Shown here one piece after another: positions 1 through 8,344 of a stretch of DNA of 38,980 nt. Each line of letters opens with the position of its first letter. The stretch's first letter is position 1. The notes under the pieces are model-generated. The model ran no database searches. It was not told the origin of the DNA and worked only from the letters and a program-made list of their open reading frames with translations. This stretch comes from an uncultured Verrucomicrobiales bacterium. GTDB lineage: Bacteria > Verrucomicrobiota > Verrucomicrobiia > Verrucomicrobiales > Akkermansiaceae. Both the position numbers and the translations under genes were made by a program. The DNA lies in assembly GCA_937958875.1 (NCBI GenBank), contig CALGMJ010000215.1:1-38980 (forward strand), read 5' to 3'.

Positions 1-39
1 GAAAGCGTTCAGTCGCAATCCTTCAGTGTATCTGTGAAA

Positions 40-3000
40 TTAACGGTTTGGTTCTGCGAAGACTCGAATGAACTTTTTCGGGAGATCGTCTGTGGGGATT
101 TCGAGAACCTGTTCGAAGCTTTCGTCTGAATTCATGATGATCGTAGGCTCTGAGGCGAAGTTCAGTGATGACCAATCAGTTTCTTTCAGAGTAGAAGATT
201 GTTGTCGCATGAAGCGGATACCTGAGACGCTAGGCGGGACGGGATGAGAAAGGGTGACTGTCCCGTTTGTTCCTGCAGTGAGGATTGGTGGTGTTGGTGT
301 CTGAGGTGAGCGAGGATCGCCAGAAAAGGCATATTCCGCGAAGAGGTTATATCCATCCCCATCTTCATCATCACTGATGAGTGAACCTGTTTGGCTCAGC
401 GCTTGATTTACGAGGAAGTTAGAGTAACCCTCAAGCCGGACATTGTCGATGAAGCCACGGTTTAGCCCACTGCGTCCATTCGCATCTCGACTAAAGATCC
501 AGCTTACTTGATGGAGGCCGGAAGGAAGGTCCAGAGAATAGGTAGTCCAAGGTAGGTCACCGCTAATGCGCTCGATGAGGTCTGCATTTAATCTCAGCTC
601 TAGAAAATCCCGGCCTAGTTCTGACGAAACAGACCAGTCAAAGATGAGCCGACCAGGGCCTTGTACGAGAGTGCTCATTTCGGAATCTCTTCCATCTGAA
701 ACATTGCCGGAACCTACCTCATTACCACCTTCGCGGTCGGCAGCAATACTGGCAGTCCAACGGCTGGATGGGGTGTTAAAAAAGCGGATATTTTCATTAT
801 CGAGAGCCTCTGCTAATCTGGGGTCAGGAGCAGCAACATCTAGAATAATGGGTAGAGTTGAGACTCCGACTACGTTCTCAGTCTGAGCGGTGATGAGATA
901 ATTTCTACGGACTGGAGGAGTGCCAGTGAGGCTCAGAGTTTCTGGGTTCCAGCTCAGCCAGGTGGGGAGATCACTAAAGGTGACTTCGCCAAACTCGTTG
1001 AGAATTTCCATCGCATAGATGAATGGTTCATTTTGAATTGCGAGTGGATTTGAGTCGGCCCGGAAGAAGGGTAGTCTCTCGGAGGCCAGTGAAATCTCAT
1101 CAACCCATCCCGCATCTTCTCCTACGCTAATTGCAGCATTTTTAGAATATTCCCATTCAAGAAGATGACGTCCTGCTGGGATTGGAACGTGGACACGTCG
1201 CCATCCTCTTCTCCCAGAAATGGCGAATTGGGTTTGACCGTCGATTTTAAATGAGAGCTCGTCAAAGCTGTCTTCGCTGTCGACTCTCCACCAGAAGGCT
1301 ATCTCATCAGGACCAGTTACCTCAGTTTTTAAACTGGTTGATTCAGAATGTCTGATACGGCCGCTTTGTAGGGCGTCTTCGAGGTCGTGAGTGATGAGTG
1401 ATTGGCCTCGCCACGATTGTGGGCCTTCTAAGGTCCAAGTGAGATTTTCTGAGTCGAGATCATCTTTGATTTGTTCTGAAATAAGAAGTCTCAAACGTTC
1501 AGATACTACCGAGGAATTTGAACTCTGCGCGATGATATCGACATCAGAGTTTAAAAAGGTGTTGAGTACCCCTGAGATAGTACGGTCTCCATCGAAGGTG
1601 AGGCCTTCGGGTAAATTTGAGACGGAGAACATAGCATCAGGGTCAACTGATTGAATGACGTAGCGATAAGGTTCATTCATGATTACCGTCTCTTGTAGGG
1701 GACTAATAATAGTGGGAAGGCCACTATTTTTAGCAAAGGTGATTTCATCGACCCAGGCGCGATCGCTGCCACTGGCATTCGTGTCATCTTTTCGATAGGT
1801 CCACTTGAGTAGGTGGGAGCCTTCGGCAATAGTTACCGATTTTTTTTCCCAGTTTGTCTGGCCGGAGATACTTGAGATCTCCTGCCCATCGACACTGAAG
1901 ATAAGGAAGTCATAGAGAGCTTCTGAATCAACACGCCAGGCAAATTCTACCAAGTCTGGGCCTTCTGCAGTAATTGTGAATGAGGCTTCTTCATTATTTT
2001 CAATCGGGCGTGATTCTGCGGCATCTTCTCCGTCCTGATGGATTGTGTTTTGAGTGAAAAAACCTGGGTTCGAATTGTTGACAGGAACATTTATCGGGAG
2101 GTCGAGAGCAAAGATGAGTCCATTCTGCACAACTACGATTTCCAGGCTCGCAGTGCTTTCACCGGCTGGGTTCGCTGCTACGAGGTCGACTGTGAAAGTG
2201 CCTTCTTCTTGGGGGATCCAGCTGATGAGGCCATCAGTGTCGACTGTCATGCCATCTGGAGCATTTTCGATACGGTAGCTGCGGGGACTATTTGCAGCGG
2301 TAATTTGGTATTCAAAAATGTCCTGCGCCGGGGTGGCGACTGGATCTAGATTATTGAACTCAGGTAAAATATAATCGTCATTGAGAATCGTGACTTCGGC
2401 ACGACTTTGAGGGCCAGGCCCAATTCCGTTTCCTTGGCTGAGAAAAATGGTGAACGTTTCATCTTCTTCGGGTTCATCGTCAGCTAGGATTGTAATATTT
2501 ACAGTCTGCTCGAGGCTTCCTGCAGGAAAGGTAACTTCTTCGTTCACAGGGAGAAAATCAAAGCCAGCAATGGCGCTACCGGATTCGGTTCTAAAACGAA
2601 TCGTGGAGGGGATAGCTGCTTCTTCTCTCAGGGTAATTCTGACGGCCAAGGTGGTGTTTACATCATCTGACTCTGAGATATTTTCTGCGCTGATGTTTGC
2701 CGGGATAATACTACTTAGGCCGGGGAGTTGTTCGATGCCTGAGCTTTCGGGGTCTAGCCAGTCGCGCAATCGAGTCTGAGGTGATCCGCCTCCGTTCCAG
2801 GATGTGAATATTCTGCCGTACCAATCTGGCAGATTATTGCCACATGCAGAAGCACCACCATGGAGCTGGCCTACGATGAGTCCTGCAGGGCTAAAGAGGG
2901 GGGAGCCGGATGATCCTCCCTCAGTGGCACCGAATTCCCAGTTGCCAATTCGAAGATGGGTGCCGTTCGGGGCAATGGGATCACGAAATAAATTGGTACG

Positions 3001-4182
3001 TCGCGGGCTATCTAAGTCGAAGGAAATTCGCTTTTCAGACACGCCAGGGTGGTGAATGGCAACGGTGTTCGAGGGGAGCACATCTCGACGGTCCCAGCCG
3101 GCGAAGTAGATTTCAAATTGAGTGGGCACGGCGTCATCAAGTTCGACGAGGCAGAAATCAGATGGTTCACTGGCTGCACGAAAGATGGCTCCACTGTTAA
3201 ACTGATTGATAGGGCCATCTCCATTTCCTCCACTAGCAGCACTGCCCGGGGTACGGCATCGACTATTTTCGAAGTTCCAGAACACAACCATTGAAGATGC
3301 ATTCTGGGGAGTGATACCGCAGTGGTCTGCTGTCAGGAAAAAGGGCCGCCGGTCATTACGCGCATTATTAATGAGAACTCCACTACAGGTATCAATGCCA
3401 AGCAGAGTGTAGGCTGCTACCGAGCTGATTTGATCGCGGTAGAGGTCGATGAGGGGGCCGAAGTTCGAATTGTCTGCTGCCGAGCAGATGACATCGATTT
3501 GGCAGGCTTGGGAGCGGGAATTACCGATTTTCTCTTTAATCGGATTGGCATCGCGGAATCCGTGATTCACTTTCGTCAAATTAAGAGCGAGTGCATTTTC
3601 AAATTCGGTCGGGATTTTAAGGTCAATGAGCAAGCGGTCTGTTCTCAGAATGGGGGTCCAGAGTTCATTGTGGTCTTCGTTATCTTGATCAGAGAACTCG
3701 AGGGGAGTCCCTTTACCGCGAGAATCGGAAATTGTTAGGACCCCGCCTGGAGGCATTTTATAGGTCTCAAAGCCAAGGTTGAGTGATACTGCGCCGCGGC
3801 TTTCAACCTCTAGCTTCCATTGAGATAGGCCATCTTCTCGGCTCCATTCACCGGCATTCTCTGGGCTGAGATTTACTTCGCGAGGAACAGCGAAACGGAA
3901 CCGTCCACTCGCCTTACTATTAATTGCCTCGGTGAGATGTCGGCTATGGTCTAGCTCGCTGAGCTGAATGATTTTTTCTCCACCTTTAGCAAGGGGGCTA
4001 TTTGACCTGTGATCTGGAGTATGGTTGAGGCGAGTCTCTACAGTTGTTTGTTCGGGAGAATGATTCGAAGCTTGCTTATCAGCAGCTTGAGTTTGGCTAT
4101 CGCTTTGCGAGCGATTTTGATTCGCTTGATGCAGAGTGAAGGCAAGAGTTAGGAGCAGGAGACCGAGGAGAAATCGTTTCAT
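40..4182 (-). CDS. Secreted lysyl-endopeptidase-like serine protease with Calx-beta and repeat modules
   Basis: A predicted exported S1-type serine protease of 1380 residues. The ATG at 4182 is preferred over an upstream one because it opens directly into a signal peptide (MKRFLLGLLLLTLAFTL). Counting from the upstream Met (13 residues earlier), the triad is visible as TADHC (His about 300), SDFCLVEL (Asp about 356) and GGSSGSPLF (Ser about 438), followed by GQLHGG, the pattern of Achromobacter-type lysyl endopeptidases. After the protease come a Calx-beta domain (about 505-620, ending ILNDD), putative Ig/He_PIG-like segments, and three copies of a module of about 110 residues, recognisable by FxWRVDSE or DWSVSSE, ISGxxxW and GWVDEI or GFIDNV. 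The end carries a DDEDGDGYNLFAEYA stretch and a beta-rich tail common in verrucomicrobial secreted proteins. It lies divergent from the sigma-factor gene. Cleavage after Lys is inferred from family resemblance only. Confidence 0.85.
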   Translation of the reverse strand: MKRFLLGLLLLTLAFTLHQANQNRSQSDSQTQAADKQASNHSPEQTTVETRLNHTPDHRSNSPLAKGGEKIIQLSELDHSRHLTEAINSKASGRFRFAVPREVNLSPENAGEWSREDGLSQWKLEVESRGAVSLNLGFETYKMPPGGVLTISDSRGKGTPLEFSDQDNEDHNELWTPILRTDRLLIDLKIPTEFENALALNLTKVNHGFRDANPIKEKIGNSRSQACQIDVICSAADNSNFGPLIDLYRDQISSVAAYTLLGIDTCSGVLINNARNDRRPFFLTADHCGITPQNASSMVVFWNFENSRCRTPGSAASGGNGDGPINQFNSGAIFRAASEPSDFCLVELDDAVPTQFEIYFAGWDRRDVLPSNTVAIHHPGVSEKRISFDLDSPRRTNLFRDPIAPNGTHLRIGNWEFGATEGGSSGSPLFSPAGLIVGQLHGGASACGNNLPDWYGRIFTSWNGGGSPQTRLRDWLDPESSGIEQLPGLSSIIPANISAENISESDDVNTTLAVRITLREEAAIPSTIRFRTESGSAIAGFDFLPVNEEVTFPAGSLEQTVNITILADDEPEEDETFTIFLSQGNGIGPGPQSRAEVTILNDDYILPEFNNLDPVATPAQDIFEYQITAANSPRSYRIENAPDGMTVDTDGLISWIPQEEGTFTVDLVAANPAGESTASLEIVVVQNGLIFALDLPINVPVNNSNPGFFTQNTIHQDGEDAAESRPIENNEEASFTITAEGPDLVEFAWRVDSEALYDFLIFSVDGQEISSISGQTNWEKKSVTIAEGSHLLKWTYRKDDTNASGSDRAWVDEITFAKNSGLPTIISPLQETVIMNEPYRYVIQSVDPDAMFSVSNLPEGLTFDGDRTISGVLNTFLNSDVDIIAQSSNSSVVSERLRLLISEQIKDDLDSENLTWTLEGPQSWRGQSLITHDLEDALQSGRIRHSESTSLKTEVTGPDEIAFWWRVDSEDSFDELSFKIDGQTQFAISGRRGWRRVHVPIPAGRHLLEWEYSKNAAISVGEDAGWVDEISLASERLPFFRADSNPLAIQNEPFIYAMEILNEFGEVTFSDLPTWLSWNPETLSLTGTPPVRRNYLITAQTENVVGVSTLPIILDVAAPDPRLAEALDNENIRFFNTPSSRWTASIAADREGGNEVGSGNVSDGRDSEMSTLVQGPGRLIFDWSVSSELGRDFLELRLNADLIERISGDLPWTTYSLDLPSGLHQVSWIFSRDANGRSGLNRGFIDNVRLEGYSNFLVNQALSQTGSLISDDEDGDGYNLFAEYAFSGDPRSPQTPTPPILTAGTNGTVTLSHPVPPSVSGIRFMRQQSSTLKETDWSSLNFASEPTIIMNSDESFEQVLEIPTDDLPKKFIRVFAEPNR

Positions 4183-4271
4183 CGTGATGAATTGGTGTAA
4201 TTTACACAGCAGTGTTATCATAATAAGCGTCGTGCGCTAAAAGAAAGGTTTGGAATTTCGCAAAGAAAAAT

Positions 4272-4286
4272 TTGGAATATTTCCAA
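4272..4286. promoter_or_regulatory. Perfect palindrome in divergent promoter region
   Basis: TTGGAA-TAT-TTCCAA is a perfect inverted repeat in the 148-base gap between the divergent protease and sigma-factor genes. A related half, TTTGGAATTT, occurs at 4249-4258, so the TTTGGAAT unit is repeated 23 bases apart. It could be an operator or part of a sigma-factor-dependent promoter (ECF -35 boxes often contain GGAA), but no matching -10 was recognised. Confidence 0.3.
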
Positions 4287-4330
4287 GTCATGTAGGCTCT
4301 AACCACCAGTTACACAAAACAGGACGGATT

Positions 4331-4876
4331 ATGGATGAATTTCAAGAACTTGTAGACGCTCATTATCAGGGGCTCTACCGCTTTGGCTTTTCGCTGGCCA
4401 AAGATCCAGATCGGGCCGCTGATCTGGTGCAGCAGACATTCTGCATCTGGGCTTCAAAAGGGCACCAGCTAAAGGACCGGAGTAAGGCCAAAACCTGGCT
4501 TTTTACCACTCTCTATCGAGAGCATCTCGGAAATGCGCGTCGAACTCAGCGCTACCCTGAGACCGAGCTCGGTGATGCGGAGCATGAGATTCCAGGGACA
4601 GAAGATGCTGCAGATCGGAAAATGGACGCTCAGCGTGCGATCGACCTCTTAGGTAAGCTGGACGAAACCTTTAGGGCTCCTCTAACGCTCTTTTACCTAC
4701 AGCAACATAGCTACAAAGAAATCGCCGATATTTTAGAGATCCCGATCGGGACCGTGATGTCTCGGATCTCACGCGGCAAAGAACAACTACGTAAAAAAAT
4801 GACCGAGGAGCCTGCAAGTGCTCCTAAGAAGATTCTCGAATTTGAACCGGAGGCAATCAGACAAAATAATGGATAA
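4331..4876 (+). CDS. ECF-type RNA polymerase sigma factor
   Basis: A 181-residue sigma-70 family factor of ECF size. Region 2 is at the N-terminus (YQGLYRFGFSLAKDPDRAAD, then LVQQTFCIWA and KTWLFTTLYR). Region 4 is near the C-terminus (LTLFYLQQHSYKEIADIL, then PIGTVMSRISRGKEQLR), a typical helix-turn-helix. The ATG at 4331 is chosen because AGGA (4321-4324) lies six bases upstream and homology begins there; the frame stays open upstream to 4250 but that extension does not look like sigma factor. It overlaps the next gene by eight bases (ATGGATAA), which points to translational coupling with a membrane-anchored partner, the usual arrangement for a sigma/anti-sigma pair. The regulon is unknown; the divergent protease is a possible target by position only. 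Confidence 0.92.
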   Translation: MDEFQELVDAHYQGLYRFGFSLAKDPDRAADLVQQTFCIWASKGHQLKDRSKAKTWLFTTLYREHLGNARRTQRYPETELGDAEHEIPGTEDAADRKMDAQRAIDLLGKLDETFRAPLTLFYLQQHSYKEIADILEIPIGTVMSRISRGKEQLRKKMTEEPASAPKKILEFEPEAIRQNNG

Positions 4877-5765
4877 GGAAAAGGCAAAATTTATTCTTCA
4901 GAGCTTTCGCCCAGATGGGGCAGACGCTGGTGATCCTGATTTCGCAGAAGCCCTAGAATTGGCTGCGGCAGATCGTGATCTCGGAAATTGGTTGGCACGT
5001 GAACGTGCTCAGGATGCCGCTTTTGCTGCTGCTTTGAATAATGTTTCAATTCCTGAGCATCTCCGAAGCGCCATTTTCGAGGTGCTTGACCCTAAGGAAG
5101 TCGAATCTGTCGTATTTGATGCAGACTTTATTGGCGCTCTCGCCGCAGTCCAGCCACCGGACGGTCTGCGCGATCAGATCCTTAATGCAATGGAAATTGA
5201 GCAAAAGGTCGTCCGTCCTGCGAAAGGCTGGGGCTGGCGTAAGCTCTCCTCAATCAGCGCCGCCGCCGCTGCGGTGATGATCGGATTATTCGTGACTTTC
5301 GGCACTGGTGGGAACGCAATTGCTAGCGCTGCTGTGAGCGATGTCCATGAATCTGCGATCGCGATGCTGAGTGCTCCTCTTTTTTCTCTTGATCTGAAAG
5401 AGAAGCGTCAGGCTGAAATCTTTGATTGGCTTCAGAGTAAGGAGCTTCCTTCACCAGAGCAGATCCCCAGCGGTCTGCGTAATCTCGACGGGGTTGGTTG
5501 TAAATATCTCACAGTCGGCGACGAAGATAAAGATGCTAAGGGGTCATTGATTTGTTTCCGCAAGAATGAGGACACCATTGTTCACCTAGTCATGATGAAG
5601 AAGGAAGATCTTGGTGAAGAACTTCAGGACATTCAGCAGGCTGAAGATCTATGTCAGGCTTATGTTGAGAACGATGGCTGGTCTGTGACCCAGTGGTCAG
5701 ACAGTGAGCATGCGTTCTTCCTCTTCGCGAAGATGAATCCTGTTGAAATGGCCGCGCTTTTCTAG
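4869..5765 (+). CDS. Putative membrane-anchored anti-sigma factor
   Basis: A 298-residue protein with one likely membrane segment at about 126-145 (SSISAAAAAVMIGLFVTF). The cytoplasmic N-terminal part holds two copies of a short motif: AALNNVSIPEHLRSAI and GALAAVQPPDGLRDQI, about 35 residues apart. The segment after the membrane helix has a C-terminal domain with FLFAKMNP near the end. It starts inside the last codons of the sigma gene, and the ATG at 4869 is the first Met consistent with that coupling; a GGAGG at 4849-4853 is 15 bases upstream, rather far. Position and topology support an anti-sigma role, but there is no recognisable zinc-finger (HxxxCxxC) anti-sigma motif, so the function is inferred. 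A strong terminator follows. Confidence 0.7.
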   Translation: MDKEKAKFILQSFRPDGADAGDPDFAEALELAAADRDLGNWLARERAQDAAFAAALNNVSIPEHLRSAIFEVLDPKEVESVVFDADFIGALAAVQPPDGLRDQILNAMEIEQKVVRPAKGWGWRKLSSISAAAAAVMIGLFVTFGTGGNAIASAAVSDVHESAIAMLSAPLFSLDLKEKRQAEIFDWLQSKELPSPEQIPSGLRNLDGVGCKYLTVGDEDKDAKGSLICFRKNEDTIVHLVMMKKEDLGEELQDIQQAEDLCQAYVENDGWSVTQWSDSEHAFFLFAKMNPVEMAALF

Positions 5766-5796
5766 AAGCTCGATTGCTTTTAAATTTCAAAGAAAC

Positions 5797-5834
5797 ATGA
5801 GGCGCTCTGTAAAAAGAGCGCCTCATTTTGTTTA
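5797..5834 (+). terminator. Strong Rho-independent terminator
   Basis: A perfect 12-bp stem (ATGAGGCGCTCT with AGAGCGCCTCAT) and a six-base loop, followed by TTTTGTTT. It ends the sigma/anti-sigma transcript. Confidence 0.9.
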
Positions 5835-5924
5835 AGCGGATGTGGTGACTTTAGGGGAGGAGAGTGCGTTATTTTACCCGATTTTTTTCGCATCAATGGT
5901 GAAATTTTGGTGTATCTCCCTATT

Positions 5925-6236
5925 ATGTCCTCTGAAATTGCAACTCTTCAACTTTCTGATTTTGAGCCTCTGGTTGATTCCTCATTTACTCTTTCTCTGG
6001 AAGGGGTCGAGGGGACGGCTGAGGCTGTTTTAAGCGAGGCTAAAGTTTCACCTGCTGGTAAGTATGCACAAGAGGCTCGTGATCCTTTTGTGTTGCTCTT
6101 CCGTCTGCCGCAGGAGCTAAAGCTTGAGCAAAGTCTCTACCAGATGGAGAACGATAAATTAGGAAAGATCGCGTTATTTTTAGTGCCCGTAAAAAATGAC
6201 GAGACTGGGCATTATCTGGAGGCTATTTTTAGTTAA
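5925..6236 (+). CDS. DUF6916-like small protein
   Basis: A 103-residue soluble protein without signal peptide. The pattern LSDFEPLVDSSFTLSLEG near the start, DPFVLLFRLP in the middle, then YQMENDKLGKIALFLVP and a short aromatic end matches the DUF6916 family as I remember it: a small all-beta protein often found beside phage-tail-collar (MdpB-like) genes. Start: the ATG at 5925 is taken; the frame is open upstream through GTG/TTG codons at 5907-5912. The gene lies 11 bases before the sulfotransferase and is probably co-transcribed with it and the tandem-GNAT gene. No molecular function is known for the family. Confidence 0.65.
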   Translation: MSSEIATLQLSDFEPLVDSSFTLSLEGVEGTAEAVLSEAKVSPAGKYAQEARDPFVLLFRLPQELKLEQSLYQMENDKLGKIALFLVPVKNDETGHYLEAIFS

Positions 6237-6247
6237 ATCCAGTTGCG

Positions 6248-6820
6248 ATGATGCTTTCACGTGAGCATCGTCTTCTCTTTCTGCATACGAGTCGCACGGG
6301 AGGGACGACGATACGAGAGCTACTGCGTATGGCCCTGCCAGATACGGAAGAGCGTGTGGGACAGCATCGATCTGCCCTAGAGGCACGCGATGAGTTAGGG
6401 GTGTTTTTTGACGAGAGTTTTCGTTTTGCCTTTGTGAGAAATCCTTGGGGTCGGCTTTGGTCATGGTTTGCGATGAGTCGGAACCTGATACAAAATGAAG
6501 AGAGGGATTTTGATGCTTTTTTAAGAGATTGGGTGCCGGATGAGGGCGAGTTGATTCTGCCGAATCAATGTGAAGCGCTTTCTGATCAAGATGGGCGGCT
6601 TTTGGTCCACGAGGTAGGGCGGTTTGAGCGCTATGAGGATGAAGTGAGGCGGATTTTTAAGGTCGCAGGTGTTTCTCTGGGAGAGGAACTCCAGCAGTTA
6701 AATGCGGGCGGTTATGTTGGAGGCTATGCTCAATATTACTCTGTGGAAGGTCGCGAGCGGGTCGCAGCAGCTTACCGTGCGGATCGAGAATTTTTTGATT
6801 ATGAATTTGAGGAGGTATAA
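6248..6820 (+). CDS. Sulfotransferase family protein
   Basis: A 190-residue cytosolic sulfotransferase-like protein. The 5'-phosphosulfate loop is seen as LLFLHTSRTGGTTIREL (about 9-25), and the 3'-phosphate-binding segment as FRFAFVRNPWGRLWSWF (about 58-74, Arg64). This order and spacing fit the Sulfotransfer_2 (heparan-sulfate sulfotransferase-like) group, which transfers sulfate from PAPS to a hydroxyl or amine of a sugar or protein. Two adjacent ATGs (6248, 6251) are possible starts; neither has a clear Shine-Dalgarno. It sits between the DUF6916 gene (11 bases upstream) and the tandem-GNAT gene, whose start overlaps its last 20 bases. The acceptor is unknown; surface polysaccharide or a protein of the collar locus are both possible. 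Confidence 0.75.
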   Translation: MMLSREHRLLFLHTSRTGGTTIRELLRMALPDTEERVGQHRSALEARDELGVFFDESFRFAFVRNPWGRLWSWFAMSRNLIQNEERDFDAFLRDWVPDEGELILPNQCEALSDQDGRLLVHEVGRFERYEDEVRRIFKVAGVSLGEELQQLNAGGYVGGYAQYYSVEGRERVAAAYRADREFFDYEFEEV

Positions 6821-7748
6821 TGAGTCTGATCGCTCTTTTTTTTATGAGCTTTTTGTGGCAACACATCAGCGCATTTTTGCGCAGATGCCTTTGGCCCCAG
6901 CTCAGCTGGAACCGCTGATGAAGCAGCAATTTGAGTCTCAGTGGCAGCGGCTAATGAATGGATTTTCTGAAGAAGATTACTGTGTCATTGAAATCGATGG
7001 GGAAGCGGTGGGACAATGGTTTACGGGAGAAAGGGATGGGCAGGTGGAGATTGTTTACGCAGCGCTGATGCCAGCCTGGCAGGGCCAAGGTCTGGTGGCG
7101 CAGTTGACGCGTGATCTTGCTAAAAAGACTCTGGCGGAAGGGCGCCGGTTGCGGGCTTTTGTGGAGTGCTCAAACCCGGCGCGATACATATGGTATCATT
7201 TGGGATTTGAGGTCATAGAGGAGAATGGAGCACACGAGCGGATCGAATATTTTGATCCTGAGCGAAAGTACGATGATTTTCGGATAAGAAAGGTTCAGCT
7301 AGACGATGGTCCATTTCTTTTCGAGTTATTCTGTCAGATGCGGGCTGATATTTTTGGAGCAATGGAGATTTCTCCTGATCAGTTAGAGTCTCTTCAGAAG
7401 CAGCAATTTTCGTTATGGAATAGTGGGAATGCACGTAGCTATCCACAGGCAAAATCATTTTTGGTGATTCGAAATGGACGGCGGGTCGGAGCCTGGAGTT
7501 ATAGTGATGGAGAGGATGGGATCTATATTCTGAATGCAGGGCTGGTTCCTGAAGTTCGAGGGGTGGGCATTTCAGCGAAACTACACCGAGCTTTATTTCG
7601 ATATGCTGACGGTGAGGGGAAGGTCGTTTCCTCACACGTGGGAATAGGGAATCCAGCAAAGGAAATTTTAGAACACCTAGGTCTCCGTGTCGTAGGGGAG
7701 GCTGGCGCTTATCATGAGCTGATGCGGCTCCCTTCCACTGAGAATTGA
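6801..7748 (+). CDS. Tandem GNAT-domain acetyltransferase
   Basis: A 315-residue protein made of two GNAT folds in a row. Domain 1 (about 1-150) begins MNLRRYNESDRSFFYELF and has an acetyl-CoA loop WQGQGLVAQL; domain 2 (about 157-315) begins FRIRKVQLDDGPFLFELF and has VRGVGISAKL. Both contain the same N-terminal signature (QLEPLMKQQF and QLESLQKQQF), which recurs in the single GNAT protein at 7773-8255. The ATG at 6801 is chosen because domain 2 has the same opening; the frame is open further upstream inside the sulfotransferase gene. The loops are less canonical than in the single-domain relative, so one half may be catalytically weak. The strongest Shine-Dalgarno nearby (GAGGAGG, 6809-6815) lies inside the gene. 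Substrate unknown. Confidence 0.8.
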   Translation: MNLRRYNESDRSFFYELFVATHQRIFAQMPLAPAQLEPLMKQQFESQWQRLMNGFSEEDYCVIEIDGEAVGQWFTGERDGQVEIVYAALMPAWQGQGLVAQLTRDLAKKTLAEGRRLRAFVECSNPARYIWYHLGFEVIEENGAHERIEYFDPERKYDDFRIRKVQLDDGPFLFELFCQMRADIFGAMEISPDQLESLQKQQFSLWNSGNARSYPQAKSFLVIRNGRRVGAWSYSDGEDGIYILNAGLVPEVRGVGISAKLHRALFRYADGEGKVVSSHVGIGNPAKEILEHLGLRVVGEAGAYHELMRLPSTEN

Positions 7749-7772
7749 AGCCTGTGAGAAAGAGGCGAATCC

Positions 7773-8255
7773 TTAAACGACGAGGCGAAAATTTTTCCAA
7801 CTCATCAGGACCGAGAAGTCTGTCTCTAGACCTGGAGTGAAGTCAAAACGGTGGTAGAAATTGAGAGTGCGAGGTTTGAATTTATGGACGTAAACGGAGA
7901 GTGTTTTTCGCGATTCACGGGCCTCCATCATAAGTGTTTCCAAGAGGCGAGTGCCGATGCCCTGACCGCAAAACTGGGGGGAGATAGTGAGGTCTAGAAT
8001 ACGGATTTCATCAGCTCGGCGGTCACAGTACAGGCGGCCACAGGCTTCGCCATCGATGAAGATTAAATCATAGTTAGCCTCAGGGAAATCACTCTCATAA
8101 GAAGATTTTTGTGCTTCAAACTGTTGTTTTAAAAACTGGTTCCATTGATGAGCGGGCCAACCCGTTTGGGCCGCTTCCAGCGAACGAGAGTGGGCATAGA
8201 GCTGGAAGAGGAAGTCTTCGTCTGAAGGGGTTTTGTGACGTAAAGTGATATCCAT
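7773..8255 (-). CDS. GNAT N-acetyltransferase of the tail-collar-associated subfamily
   Basis: A 160-residue single-domain acetyltransferase. Seen in order: NQFLKQQFEAQ (about 45-55), FPEANYDLIFIDGEACGRLY, RRADEIRILDLTISP, the acetyl-CoA loop FCGQGIGTRLL (Q/R-x-x-G-x-G/A), and a C-terminal YHRFDF that commonly packs on CoA in the fold. The combination of the QF-AQ motif with DGE-GRLY-RR-DEIRI-D is characteristic, from memory, of GNAT genes found beside MdpB-like collar genes in Proteobacteria and Verrucomicrobia. It converges with the tandem-GNAT gene (24 bases between stop codons), and its start faces the Tat-signal gene at 8345. The substrate is not known; a collar protein is a natural candidate because of the recurring linkage. 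Confidence 0.85.
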   Translation of the reverse strand: MDITLRHKTPSDEDFLFQLYAHSRSLEAAQTGWPAHQWNQFLKQQFEAQKSSYESDFPEANYDLIFIDGEACGRLYCDRRADEIRILDLTISPQFCGQGIGTRLLETLMMEARESRKTLSVYVHKFKPRTLNFYHRFDFTPGLETDFSVLMSWKNFRLVV

Positions 8256-8290
8256 TTGAATTTGTTAATCGTCGTGGAGGTGGGGCGAAA

Positions 8291-8336
8291 TATAACAGTA
8301 ATTTTAAGTCGTCAAAAGGGGAGAAGTAATGTTATA
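8291..8336. promoter_or_regulatory. Inverted repeat in divergent promoter region
   Basis: TATAACAGTA (8291-8300) and TAATGTTATA (8327-8336) are inverted copies with 9 of 10 pairs, separated by 26 bases, between the divergent GNAT (starts 8255) and Tat-signal (starts 8345) genes. It may be a two-site operator controlling both; no regulator gene is adjacent. Confidence 0.3.
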
Positions 8337-8344
8337 TCCGGCGC

